Source: CAIXSC01 sp046349915 (GTDB lineage Bacteria; Planctomycetota; Planctomycetia; Pirellulales; Pirellulaceae). From it: a DNA stretch of 64,000 nt. The stretch spans positions 561,747 to 625,746 of the forward strand of contig JAXMBL010000006.1 in the NCBI GenBank assembly GCA_046349915.1. The letters are read 5' to 3'. Positions 54,901 to 62,692 of the stretch are shown here, piece by piece. Positions within the stretch are counted from its first letter, which is position 1, and each line of letters begins with the position of its first letter. Under the pieces are notes generated by a model. That model saw only the letters and a program-made list of their open reading frames with translations. It was not told where the DNA came from and ran no database searches. The position numbers were made by a program, and so were the translations under genes.

Positions 54901-55429
54901 GGCTGGCACGTACACGCTTGGCGTCAAGGTGATCGACGACGGCGACCACGTATCGGGCCAGGCCGCTTCGCCTTTGAGCGGCTTCGCCACGACTCACATT
55001 CAGGTCATTCAGCCCGTTCGAGTCGACGTCCAACCCGATTCAATCCAGGTAGATTCGAACGGCTCGCTGAGGGTGACGTTGTTCGGTTCCGCGGGATTCG
55101 ATGTTCGGTCCGTCCTCGTGTCCAGCGTGCGGTTTGCCGGGGCGAGTGCGTCGAAATTCAGTTTTGCCGATCAAGACCACGACGGGCATGTCGACCTGGT
55201 ACTGAAAATCCGCACCCAAGACACGGTGTTCGACCAGATCTACGTGGAAATGCTCAGGGACGATTTTCTGACGGACGGAGATATTGACTCGACGAGACAA
55301 TCCACGCAGTTGGAAGTGTATGGGAGCATGCACGACGGCGATGCGTTTCTCGGCGCGGACGCCGTGGACTTATTCCTGTCTGGAAAGTCCCTGCGACGGC
55401 TCCTGGAACGATTCTTCTTTTGTAGGTGA
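51971..55429 (+). CDS. LEPR-like surface protein: beta-helix plus PKD domains
   Basis: A 1152-residue extracellular protein. The N-terminus RVRRLQAEQLELRFAL resembles the LEPR-XLL motif on planctomycete surface proteins. Residues ~30-680 are repeats rich in N/G turns (VVGNFLGTNAAGNAAI, NVISGNSLVGIFVG, NRIGTDVSGVLPLGNGVG), typical of a right-handed parallel beta-helix of the kind found in pectate-lyase-like and choice-of-anchor proteins. A PKD domain follows (VTFDASNSHDIDGAITGYVW, DFGDGSSY) and a PKD-like one (VVEVDWGDGQT, SSHVYLSAGTYTLGVKVIDD). No catalytic residues were recognised. The last residues (VDLFLSGKSLRRLLER) abut an IS remnant; whether the end is native is unclear. Confidence 0.88.
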   Translation: MLGRLATSRTRRVRRLQAEQLELRFALATFDVVNVLDSGPGSLRQAILDAQAMPGDDAIHFSIPGSGPHRIEPLSPLPAITGAGAVFLDASTQHGFEVAGVHPIELSGDGLDRDLYPTSDGLRIDGTTGSIIRGFTIHGFTNSIATHAAQGFIIEQNYLGLDPTGSHAPIEWVYQSVQENGVKVFGSTGTIGGASAESRNVISGHRSGILIQDAQNNIVVGNFLGTNAAGNAAIANQYGVQVMGPSANNRIGMPYQGNVVIATEASAWLHSGANHNVLQGNRMGFLVTGQAVDGGGIGMAHASSVANQIGGGGDGEGNLILGGISSGHGQNRIQGNWVGVSPDGTQRATWRISVLGSGNLIGTDGDGVNDDREGNVFANTVAISNDNVVAGNIFGLAVDGSAALTNVAPSFNPANSAGIYVDGARNAIGVSDAAGANDSRRNIIGGGFSYGIQFTSGAAVQNVVSGNFIGTDITGSIALPNAVGIGLGGFNNRVGTNADGINDSLEGNVISGNSLVGIFVGSQHVVAGNRIGTDVSGVLPLGNGVGIMLDGNDSQIGGSTLASRNTISGNIGSGIDVNNLYVTGNAVLGNAIGVNVLSEPLGNGLDGIWMRFGAMANVIGGVAAGEGNVIAYNQRNGVTVSEMLRQFTPLEFSKQNSIRGNSIHDNGGLGIDLLSLLWDGGGSPTDPLRNSYVFGPTPNDPLDSDSGNNERQNFPELSESTWGDSTSVTGQFQGKPLTEIVLDIYASAVTSNGYEGERWLGMTTVTTDAFGLAAFHVTGLGMTTAGEWITSTATDVDGNTSEFSLAIPATIPPNAAPVADAGEDQLRGQGEPVTFDASNSHDIDGAITGYVWDFGDGSSYSETQDNAPDGQFDGITIHTFQDNGAYAVTLDVADNGGEFSSDNLLITVTNVAPQVSVVTPAAALAGQNTNLAASFFDPGQAYGESYVVEVDWGDGQTTLGLIDSQTGAISSSHVYLSAGTYTLGVKVIDDGDHVSGQAASPLSGFATTHIQVIQPVRVDVQPDSIQVDSNGSLRVTLFGSAGFDVRSVLVSSVRFAGASASKFSFADQDHDGHVDLVLKIRTQDTVFDQIYVEMLRDDFLTDGDIDSTRQSTQLEVYGSMHDGDAFLGADAVDLFLSGKSLRRLLERFFFCR

Positions 55430-55470
55430 AATGGGCCGCTCGTGAACGACAACGAACATGCCGACTATGC

Positions 55471-55807
55471 GGCCCACCTCCACCTTGGCCTTCGTGTCGA
55501 TCGAGATGCGCAGCACAGTGGGATCGGTCTGCGATTGTTCGTCGAGCAATTCGGTCGACACGCGGGCCAGAGTGGGCGGCTGAGCTTCACTGGTCCACGC
55601 CACGCAGCCGACGGCCGAACTGTAGGATAACGTCCTTGCCTTGTTGCAGAAGTTCTCGCCACATCAGACACCTCCTTGTCGAGGAGCTATCTTGGGCGTT
55701 CGCCATTCCCGGGCCAAGGTCGATTCTGGAACCAAGTCTGGCAGGTTGCAGAGGCCTCGCGCAATGCCTTCATATGGGTCTGCTGGTAGTTCTTTCGTCT
55801 GGCTGCC
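55471..55807 (-). mobile_element. Truncated ISAzo13-like remnant, right end only
   Basis: From about 55645 rightward this aligns with 23760-24016 of the deleted element, including ATG 55664 (MWRELLQQGKDVILQF) and a terminal repeat at 55776-55807 that differs at two positions. On the minus strand a frame with DPTVLRISIDTKAKVEVG, typical of ISAzo13-type transposases, runs from ~55603 to 55471. It is offset by one base from the N-terminal piece, exactly as in the other copy. The left end and most of the transposase are missing. The 99-bp palindrome of the other copy is absent. Confidence 0.75.
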
Positions 55808-55955
55808 TTGCACGCTCTCAGCGTTGTTCTAAACGGCCAAGGGCAACAATTCACGTTGTTCCCCACCACGGGCTCTGTTAGGCTGAATGGGCTCGAATCC
55901 CCGCCTTGCCGGAACGCACGCCCACCTCCCAGACGACTGTTTCACGAGATCAGCC

Positions 55956-57317
55956 ATGCTCCAACTGCTCACCGATACGTTTCGCTTTCGCAACGGTCTA
56001 ACTCGACGAAATGTGCTGCAGGTCGGCACGCTCGCCGGTGGAATTTCGCTGGCGGACAAGTTGAGGCTGCAAACAGCGGCTGCCGAGAGCGCCGAGTATC
56101 GGGCGACTCCCTCGGGCAAGTCGGTCATCCTGCTCTGGCAAAATGGCGGACCCTCTCATCTGGAAACGTACGACCTGAAACCCGACGCGGTGAGTGAAGT
56201 GCGGGGGCCCTTTCGTCCCATCGCCACGAATGTCCCCGGCATGGATATCTGCGAGTTATTGCCGTTGCACGCCAAGATGGCCGACAAGTTCACGCTCATT
56301 CGCTCGTGCTCGCACAAGTTCGCGGGGCACAACGACGGGATTCCGGTCATGATGAGCGGGTATCCCAACTGGGATGAAGGCAAGAACGAGTCGGTCCATC
56401 CCGAAATCGGCGCGGTGGTTCAACGCGTGTTCGGGCAATGCCAGCAGGGGATGCCAGTCGCCTGCGGTATGGGAGCGACGCATTACAGTTATGTGCCCAC
56501 CACCGCGACCGGCTACTGGGGGAATCAATTCCGTCCACCCACAGTCAGTGAACGCGGGTTGCCGAACGCGACCGCGACGGTGGAGGGTCGACGGCTGGAG
56601 GATCGTCGTCAGTTGCTCACAGCGATCGATCAAGTTCGAGCTCGAGTGCACAGCGGCGCCGCTGAGTCGCTCGATGAGTTCAATCGTCAGGCGTTTGAGA
56701 TTCTGGCGAGCGATCGGGCGCGGACGGCATTCGATCTGTCGCTCGAATCTGAGAGCACTCGGCGGCGATACGGCGAAGGCTGGGCGCAGCAAGCCCTGCT
56801 GGCTCGACGTCTTGTCGAGGCAGGCGTGAGTTTCGTGACGGTTGGAGTGCCGGGCGGCAAAGAAGTCTACAACTGGGACGATCACGCGGTGAACGGAGAT
56901 CTGCCGACTGCGATGCGCGAGCGACTCCCAGGACTCGACCAAGCCGTCACGGCGTTGATTGAAGACATCTATCAGCGAGGACTTGATGAGGATGTGTTGG
57001 TGATTGTGACCGGTGAGTTTGGTCGCACGCCGCGCGGGAATACTCAACCGCGCCGAGGAGGCGGGACGAATTGGGGCCGCGACCACTGGCCGCATGCGAT
57101 GTCAATCTTGGTCTCGGGAGGCGGGAAGAGAATGGGACAGGTGATTGGCGCGACGAATGCTTTGGGCGAGCATCCCATCCAACGCGAACTGACACCCGAG
57201 AACTTTCGCTCGATGATTTTCCATCACCTCGGCATCGACTATCGCCAGACTTTTCTCGACCGAGCTGGCAGGCCGGTGCGCATCTCGTACGGCGACCATA
57301 TTTCGGAACTGGCGTGA
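55956..57317 (+). CDS. DUF1501 protein, stand-alone copy
   Basis: A 453-residue DUF1501 protein. The leader LTRRNVLQVGTLAGGISLADKL is a twin-arginine signal, though with a short hydrophobic core. Landmarks are ILLWQNGGPSHLETYDLKPD, HKFAGHNDGIPVMMSGYP, ARRLVEAGVSFVTVGVPGG and VTGEFGRTPRGNTQP followed by WGRDHWPH. ATG 55956 gives a normal leader; an upstream in-frame start at 55887 would place an atypical 23 residues ahead. It stands alone between an IS remnant and an AlkD-like gene. No Shine-Dalgarno site is clear. Confidence 0.91.
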   Translation: MLQLLTDTFRFRNGLTRRNVLQVGTLAGGISLADKLRLQTAAAESAEYRATPSGKSVILLWQNGGPSHLETYDLKPDAVSEVRGPFRPIATNVPGMDICELLPLHAKMADKFTLIRSCSHKFAGHNDGIPVMMSGYPNWDEGKNESVHPEIGAVVQRVFGQCQQGMPVACGMGATHYSYVPTTATGYWGNQFRPPTVSERGLPNATATVEGRRLEDRRQLLTAIDQVRARVHSGAAESLDEFNRQAFEILASDRARTAFDLSLESESTRRRYGEGWAQQALLARRLVEAGVSFVTVGVPGGKEVYNWDDHAVNGDLPTAMRERLPGLDQAVTALIEDIYQRGLDEDVLVIVTGEFGRTPRGNTQPRRGGGTNWGRDHWPHAMSILVSGGGKRMGQVIGATNALGEHPIQRELTPENFRSMIFHHLGIDYRQTFLDRAGRPVRISYGDHISELA

Positions 57318-57546
57318 TGTGCGGATTGCTGAAGTTGACGGAATTTCCTGCTTGAGTGTGTAGACCACTAGGGGTGTGTCCCGAACTTCGCTCGAAATCT
57401 ATCGCAGCCTGAACTTCATGAGGCTCGACGAGAACGAAGCCGGGCCGCCGCGAAAACGGTTGGCTGAGTCCAATCCGCGAACTCGCGCCCAAGAGGATTT
57501 CGATAGCCGGTGAACCAGGACACAGTCACATAGGATCAACGTCCAC

Positions 57547-58254
57547 TTAGCACTTGGCTGACTTGCGTTTCTTGCCAATGACGCCTTTCTTCACGGCTTT
57601 CTGAATGTGCTCGATTGCAGCAGGAACCTCGCAGGCAGTGTTGCCCATATCCACCTGAACAACGCCGATGGTCTTTCCGACTTTCAGTGCGACTTCCGTA
57701 AGCTCAGGGACGTAGGTCCCCGCGACGATCACGAAGTTATTCATGCCGTAGCGGACGTGATCTGGTTGCTGATGGATGGTCTTGCTAATGCGTTCGAGTA
57801 GGTTCGTAAGTTCGGTGAAGTCGAGTTCTTGGTCTGGAGTGATCGAAATCCAACTGGCGAGCGTCGCCCATCCCGTTGCGGCCGTGAGTTCTTGCTTCGA
57901 ATCAATCCACTCCAAGCCAAGTTTGTGCCCGTGAGGACTCTCCGCCGCGACCCAGGCGACAGGGTATGCCGAGATGGCTCGACAATTTGCCGACTTGAGC
58001 CACTTCTTCAGATCTCGCTGAGTCATCCTCTTGTCATCGACGACCAGTCCGGCAAGGTACTGAGCATCGTAGTTGCCTGTGTCGAAGAGCTCGAGCGCCA
58101 GTTCGTAGACTCTGCCCAGTCGCTTCTGGATCTTCTTGAGTTCGGAAATCTTCACGCCAAACATCGGTTCGTTGACGCCGTGATTTCGCAGTACCTTCCG
58201 GTACGACTCAGCGCCCAACGCTTTCAGTTCTTTCAAGATGTCCGTTGCCTGCAT
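57547..58254 (-). CDS. AlkD-like DNA alkylation repair protein
   Basis: A 235-residue all-helical HEAT-like-repeat protein of the DNA alkylation repair (PF08713-type) family. Landmarks are FGVKISELKKIQKRLG, LAGLVVDDKRMTQRDLKKWL, and WIDSKQELTAATGWATLASW. AlkD enzymes excise positively charged alkylated bases; the family also contains members without glycosylase activity, and I cannot confirm the catalytic Asp/Trp/Arg set here. The C-terminus is Lys-rich (KKRKSAKC), suiting a DNA- or RNA-binding protein. Single gene on the minus strand, 229 bases after the DUF1501 stop with nothing recognised between. Confidence 0.85.
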   Translation of the reverse strand: MQATDILKELKALGAESYRKVLRNHGVNEPMFGVKISELKKIQKRLGRVYELALELFDTGNYDAQYLAGLVVDDKRMTQRDLKKWLKSANCRAISAYPVAWVAAESPHGHKLGLEWIDSKQELTAATGWATLASWISITPDQELDFTELTNLLERISKTIHQQPDHVRYGMNNFVIVAGTYVPELTEVALKVGKTIGVVQVDMGNTACEVPAAIEHIQKAVKKGVIGKKRKSAKC

Positions 58255-58432
58255 GTGGTTACTCGATGTGAGTTGGGGCGAAAGCCAGTGTCGCCATTCA
58301 TTTGCGGAAGTTCAAAGGATTTTCTCGGACCGGTGTAAGGTTTCGCGGCCAGGGGCGTATCTGAAGAGACAGGTTGCGAAGGAAGTTCGTCCTCGACCAA
58401 ATCGTTTCTCCAGATCATCAAGGAGTTGTGCT

Positions 58433-58951
58433 ATGTTTCTCGCCCGCTGGCTCCGTCGCCTCACTCAGGTTTCAACTCCTACGGTTCCCAAGCGTCGCCC
58501 GTCGAACGCAGGCCGTTCGTTGCGAATCGAGTCGCTCGAATGCCGTAGTTTGATGGCTGGCGTGGTCGAATTAAATCTGGGGATGTCCGGCGGTTATTTG
58601 CCGGGTGATCCAGCAGGTTCAGCACTCCCTTCGACACCGACGGCTTGGGTGAGCCCTGGTTCGGCCGATCATGGCCCTGCTGGGCAGTCGACGTCGACCA
58701 TGATGAGGAATGCGACGGTAACAATAACCGTTCAAGGAAGCAATGATGCGCCGCTGTTGAATCCCCAGGCGGCCGCCAAGCCCTGTACAGCGGACGGGAC
58801 CAGTCCAGGGACGGTGACCATTACGCTTCAGAATACGAATGATGCGCCGGTGCTGGCGCCTTCGCGAACCGTCGCCCCAGTTTCGCCGATTCAGGCTCCT
58901 TCGATGACAGTCACGATCACGGTCCAAGGAACGAACGATCTTCCCTCCTGA
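58433..58951 (+). CDS. Small LEPR-like protein with three VTITxQxxND repeats
   Basis: A 172-residue protein with a basic N-terminus and a LEPR-like motif, LRIESLECRSLMAG (residues ~30-43), a planctomycete surface-protein signal. The rest is low complexity except for three short repeats: TVTITVQGSNDAP, TVTITLQNTNDAP and TVTITVQGTND, which look like the last strand of VCBS/cadherin-like domains without the rest of the domain. AGGAG lies 7 bases before ATG 58433. It may be a decayed or minimal surface protein; the function is unknown. A short CCCC-GGGG stem follows the stop, without a T tract. Confidence 0.7.
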   Translation: MFLARWLRRLTQVSTPTVPKRRPSNAGRSLRIESLECRSLMAGVVELNLGMSGGYLPGDPAGSALPSTPTAWVSPGSADHGPAGQSTSTMMRNATVTITVQGSNDAPLLNPQAAAKPCTADGTSPGTVTITLQNTNDAPVLAPSRTVAPVSPIQAPSMTVTITVQGTNDLPS

Positions 58952-59035
58952 GTAGCCCCTGCGGGGACGCAACCTGACATGGGATATCCCGGTCGACGGT
59001 GCGCCAAATGGTGCATCCTGCCTCTGGTGGTTCAA

Positions 59036-59671
59036 CTAGGTCGGATAGCCGATTGTGCGGAGATCTTCCTTTAGCTGTTTAAGGTTCAGGTCGGGATTCA
59101 ATGTCCTGACCAATTCGTCGGTCAACCGCTGACGCTCGTAGATGGCTTTGACCGCGTGCAAGGCAACGTCGGTTTCGTAGTATTCCTCAGCCCACAGCCA
59201 ATAGGTTTCGGGGTTCCCGTCGAGTGGCGACAGGAGATAGGCCGATCCATCGGCGTCGTCATCGTTGGGGAGTTCGATTGCGTGGTGATTCCAGCGGGCA
59301 TCAGCATCGGACCGCCAGAGACAGAAAGTGACGTCATCCGTGGAGAAAGCGGCTTCCGTCGCACAGGCCGATAACTGCTGGGGTAGGCCTGCGTAAAAGG
59401 ACGCTGCGGGTGGGGAAGCGGCGGCGAGTGGCGAGTCGTGTACGAAGCCCTTGAGAAAGCACCCGTAGTCATTGAAGAGTGCGAATAGCTCATCTCCCGA
59501 TCCGTTGCGCATCGAACCCATTTCCTCGCCCTTGGCCCAGCGAGCATCAAATGAATAATAGCGGCCATCCCAGTCGGGGCAGAGAATTGCGTCGAGCATC
59601 GCCATGGACCGCAAGACTTCTCGCAGTCGAGCGACGTTCGGCAATCGAGTGAGATCAAGTGTTGAGATCAT
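59036..59671 (-). CDS. Cytoplasmic protein of unknown function
   Basis: A 211-residue soluble protein with no signal peptide. Recognisable stretches are LCPDWDGRYYSFDARW, GEEMGSMRNGSGDELFALF and ECFLWAEEYYETDVAL-like acidic/aromatic segments near residue 165. Some proteins with a similar centre are found near toxin-immunity loci, but I cannot assign a named family. Composition and codon use are gene-like and the frame is complete. ATG 59671 has GGGGA about 8 bases before it. It stands alone between the small LEPR-like gene (convergent) and the nuclease fusion gene (divergent). Confidence 0.7.
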   Translation of the reverse strand: MISTLDLTRLPNVARLREVLRSMAMLDAILCPDWDGRYYSFDARWAKGEEMGSMRNGSGDELFALFNDYGCFLKGFVHDSPLAAASPPAASFYAGLPQQLSACATEAAFSTDDVTFCLWRSDADARWNHHAIELPNDDDADGSAYLLSPLDGNPETYWLWAEEYYETDVALHAVKAIYERQRLTDELVRTLNPDLNLKQLKEDLRTIGYPT

Positions 59672-60094
59672 GACATTTCCCCAGGGTCTGGTGATCCCGC
59701 GCGATGTGCGAATGGCGTGGCATTACTATGTGGGTTCGAGGCGTCCCTAATTCTCGTCGAACGCGTACCGAAATCCAGCAGTGGTGCTTCCAAGTATTGG
59801 GGTCGGATTAGATCATTCCTGATAAGCGTTGATTAGTGCTGATCAGTGTTCCCAATCACCTGAAAACGGTGCACCCACTGCTCATCGGAACCTCGTTACC
59901 TCAACGGCAACAAGTGTTCGCTCTAACTTTTTCATTCTGCGCGGGATCTCATTGCCACCATTCTGCAGTTTTGCTCTCTGGCTCCCCCCGATCAGATCCC
60001 CTCGTGCGGCTAATATAAAAGTTTTCAGAGATCGGGTATTCTCCTGGCCGAATTGGAATCAGCCACAATCGACTACGGAATTTAGGGTTTGTTC
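59672..60094. other. Spacer before the nuclease-cytochrome gene
   Basis: No gene was found. GATTAGTGCTGATCAGTG near 59832-59850 is a small near-duplicated motif of a kind common in planctomycete spacers. Promoters for both flanking divergent genes must lie here; AGGG about 8 bases before ATG 60095 is a weak ribosome site. Confidence 0.45.
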
Positions 60095-62635
60095 ATGCTG
60101 CTCCTGAAGCGTTCAGCTACGATTGTTTGCACCGTTATCCTCGGGGGAGTCATCTCTAGCATCCTGGCTACGACCGCTTGGGGGTTCAGCGAGGGCGGAC
60201 ACAAAGTTATCGCCTCCGTGGCCTTTCAGCGTTTGTCGCCAGCGGACCGAGCGACGCTGGTCGCCATTCTGCAGAGTCATCCCCGTTTTCGCTCGGATTT
60301 TCGCAATTCGATGCCTGCCGGGATCTTGAATGGACCTATCGAGGATCGGCAGGAGTGGATTTTTCAACAGGCGGCAATTTGGCCCGATTTGGCTCGAGAC
60401 TTTTCGGGCGCCGCAAAGACTCGATTCCATCGCGGCAACTGGCACTTTATCAACCAGCCGTTCTTTCTGACTGACGATGATGAGGAAGCACTGAGCGATT
60501 CGATCGACGTCAATCTGAATGTCGAGCCACCGTCGACCAATCTAGACGACAGCCGAATGAACGTTGTGCAAGCCATTGCTAACAGTGTGCGTATCATCGA
60601 GTCGCGGACCCAACTGAACTCGACAAAAGCCGTGCATATCTGCTGGTTGCTCCATTGCGTGGGCGACTTGCATCAACCGCTCCATTCATCGGCGATGTTC
60701 AGTCGACGCTTGTTTCCTCAGGGAGACCGCGGTGGCAATTCCATCAAGACGACCGTGGATGACAACCTGCATGCAGTGTGGGATCGAACATTCGGGACCA
60801 AGTTGAGTCTGCCAGCGGCACGTGATCTGGCCGCTAGCCTCCGTGCTCGCGCCGACCTGCAACGCAAGATGGAAGCCGCGAGTCAATCGCTTGACCCACG
60901 CGTGATGTGGAGTGAGAGCATTGAAATGGCTCGAGAAATAGCCTATTCACACGAAGTCATCGAGCTGTTGAAGTCGCGAGAGGCTGATCGCGTCAATCTG
61001 GAGCAGGAACCAATCCCGCTCTCGAATGATTACCTTGCTGCTCGGAAGGGAGCGAGTGAAGTCGCCATGGTGCGAGCTGGCGCTCGCTTGAGCGCTATCT
61101 TGGCGCTACTCGCTAATCCCGGCTCGACTCCTCATCACGAGCTTGCAGGAATTCACTCCCTGGACACCTCTAGTCGTTTGGCGGTGCGAGTGGGTGCGGG
61201 CGCCGAATCTCTCGGAAACGTGGAGGCGACCGCTACAATCGAGCCATCCGCGGAGGAACAGATTGGCTTATTGCCGCTGGATGCTCCGGCCCGGCAGCGG
61301 ACTGCGAGCGGCGCAGCGTGCCCGGCTGATTGTCCGCATTGTGCGAAAACTGCTGTCGCGGTGAAAACCGATCGGTTCCCGAGCTTTGATCCGATGTTCC
61401 CACCACCGGAAGGCGCCAAGACATTTGAATTGAGTCAACAGTATCCAGAAACTTACGACACCGACGAGCAATTTCCTTGGTCGGAAATCGATTATCGCGT
61501 GAATCCCACGGGTTATCTGAACGCGGTCTTGGGTTACTGTCTGGCTGGCAACACTGAGACCGATTTTCGAGGAAGCGATAACCCGATCCGGAAATGGTAT
61601 CACGCCCCATGGATGCATGATGATGGCGAGAAGAACCCGTCGCGAAGGGCTGGGCGAGAGTATCACCACGGATTAACAAGCGAACGACGTTCGCGTCCCT
61701 TGGAATTGCACCCTCTGCAAACCGGCGAAGGATTCCCAGAGAATCGTATTCAAAACTGGGCGGTAAGTCTTTACAGTGCCCGTGGTGGTTACACGCTAGG
61801 GAAAATCTGGAGGACGGCGGATGGAATTCCGGATCCTACGAGAGCGACATTTCCTGACAACACCGTGTCGTTCAAGCTGTTGTTCACTGCCGCGCCGGTG
61901 GCACAGGTTCCGTTCTTGACGGGCAGCTTGGAATGGACCGCGAATATTCATCCTCCCATGCCACTGACGCCTTATCGTCGAGCGGATCAGCAAGTCCGTT
62001 TGTTGCAAGTCGATGTGGCGGTCAAGGATCCAAGGGTGGCGAAATCCACGGGCTGGATTTTTGGGACATTTGTCTACGATGGTTTTCGCCCTGGCGAGGA
62101 CAAATTCAAAAAACTGATACCAGTTGGTTTGAGTTGGGGAGATGACTCGAACGAACCACGACTCATCGAGAAGCAGGGGAGCTATATCAATCCACATCTG
62201 AGGCAGACGGTACTGAATCACGAATTACTGGAGCCCGAAGGACTTCGCGAATGGGGCGAACATACGTATGTGAGGCACCATGGATTGGGTGGGCGACTGA
62301 ATGGTCCGGTCGATAATCCCTCGTCGTCGTGCATCTCGTGCCACGGGCGAGCAGCGGTCACTCGAGAGCGACCACTTGTGACTATGCCTAATGTCTACAA
62401 GTCTGGCAGCGTACCCGAGCAGATTGCCGCATTTGATCGTTTCTTCCGCAGTGTGCGTCCCAACAGCCAGTTGGTGCGGGCCGAAAAGATAGATGGATCT
62501 ATGGCGGACTTCGTGACTGTCGACTACTCGCTTCAGGTATCGATGGGAATTCGCAACTTTCACACAGTGAATCCCGATGCGATCGAAAAGCGACGCAAGG
62601 GTGAAGCTCCCTGTGTGACACGTGGCGCCGAGTAA
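60095..62635 (+). CDS. S1/P1-type nuclease fused to a cytochrome c-like domain
   Basis: An 846-residue exported fusion. After a signal peptide (TIVCTVILGGVISSILATTA) the mature protein would start at Trp29 (WGFSEGGHKVIA), as in zinc S1/P1 nucleases. Metal ligands include His181/His187-x3-Asp191-x5-His197 (LLHCVGDLHQPLH) and NLHAVWD. Residues ~360-420 form a linker with a CPADCPHCAK cluster at 409-417. The C-terminal half has WYHAPWMH, GREYHHGLT, NWAVSLYSARGGYTLGKIW and one heme motif CISCH at 746-750. The nuclease half is confident; the second half looks like an uncharacterised cytochrome c family. There is no stop or frameshift between them. ATG 60095 is preferred over TTG 60089. Confidence 0.87.
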   Translation: MLLLKRSATIVCTVILGGVISSILATTAWGFSEGGHKVIASVAFQRLSPADRATLVAILQSHPRFRSDFRNSMPAGILNGPIEDRQEWIFQQAAIWPDLARDFSGAAKTRFHRGNWHFINQPFFLTDDDEEALSDSIDVNLNVEPPSTNLDDSRMNVVQAIANSVRIIESRTQLNSTKAVHICWLLHCVGDLHQPLHSSAMFSRRLFPQGDRGGNSIKTTVDDNLHAVWDRTFGTKLSLPAARDLAASLRARADLQRKMEAASQSLDPRVMWSESIEMAREIAYSHEVIELLKSREADRVNLEQEPIPLSNDYLAARKGASEVAMVRAGARLSAILALLANPGSTPHHELAGIHSLDTSSRLAVRVGAGAESLGNVEATATIEPSAEEQIGLLPLDAPARQRTASGAACPADCPHCAKTAVAVKTDRFPSFDPMFPPPEGAKTFELSQQYPETYDTDEQFPWSEIDYRVNPTGYLNAVLGYCLAGNTETDFRGSDNPIRKWYHAPWMHDDGEKNPSRRAGREYHHGLTSERRSRPLELHPLQTGEGFPENRIQNWAVSLYSARGGYTLGKIWRTADGIPDPTRATFPDNTVSFKLLFTAAPVAQVPFLTGSLEWTANIHPPMPLTPYRRADQQVRLLQVDVAVKDPRVAKSTGWIFGTFVYDGFRPGEDKFKKLIPVGLSWGDDSNEPRLIEKQGSYINPHLRQTVLNHELLEPEGLREWGEHTYVRHHGLGGRLNGPVDNPSSSCISCHGRAAVTRERPLVTMPNVYKSGSVPEQIAAFDRFFRSVRPNSQLVRAEKIDGSMADFVTVDYSLQVSMGIRNFHTVNPDAIEKRRKGEAPCVTRGAE

Positions 62636-62692
62636 CACAATCGGTTCGTCACGGTATCGAACTGGTTCCCCGAGGAAAGTCAGAAACTTCAC

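Noticed and set aside
55370..55429. Truncation of the beta-helix surface protein by the IS remnant
   Set aside because: The last residues read like a plausible native C-terminus (VDLFLSGKSLRRLL) and the left border of the remnant cannot be fixed, so truncation is not shown.
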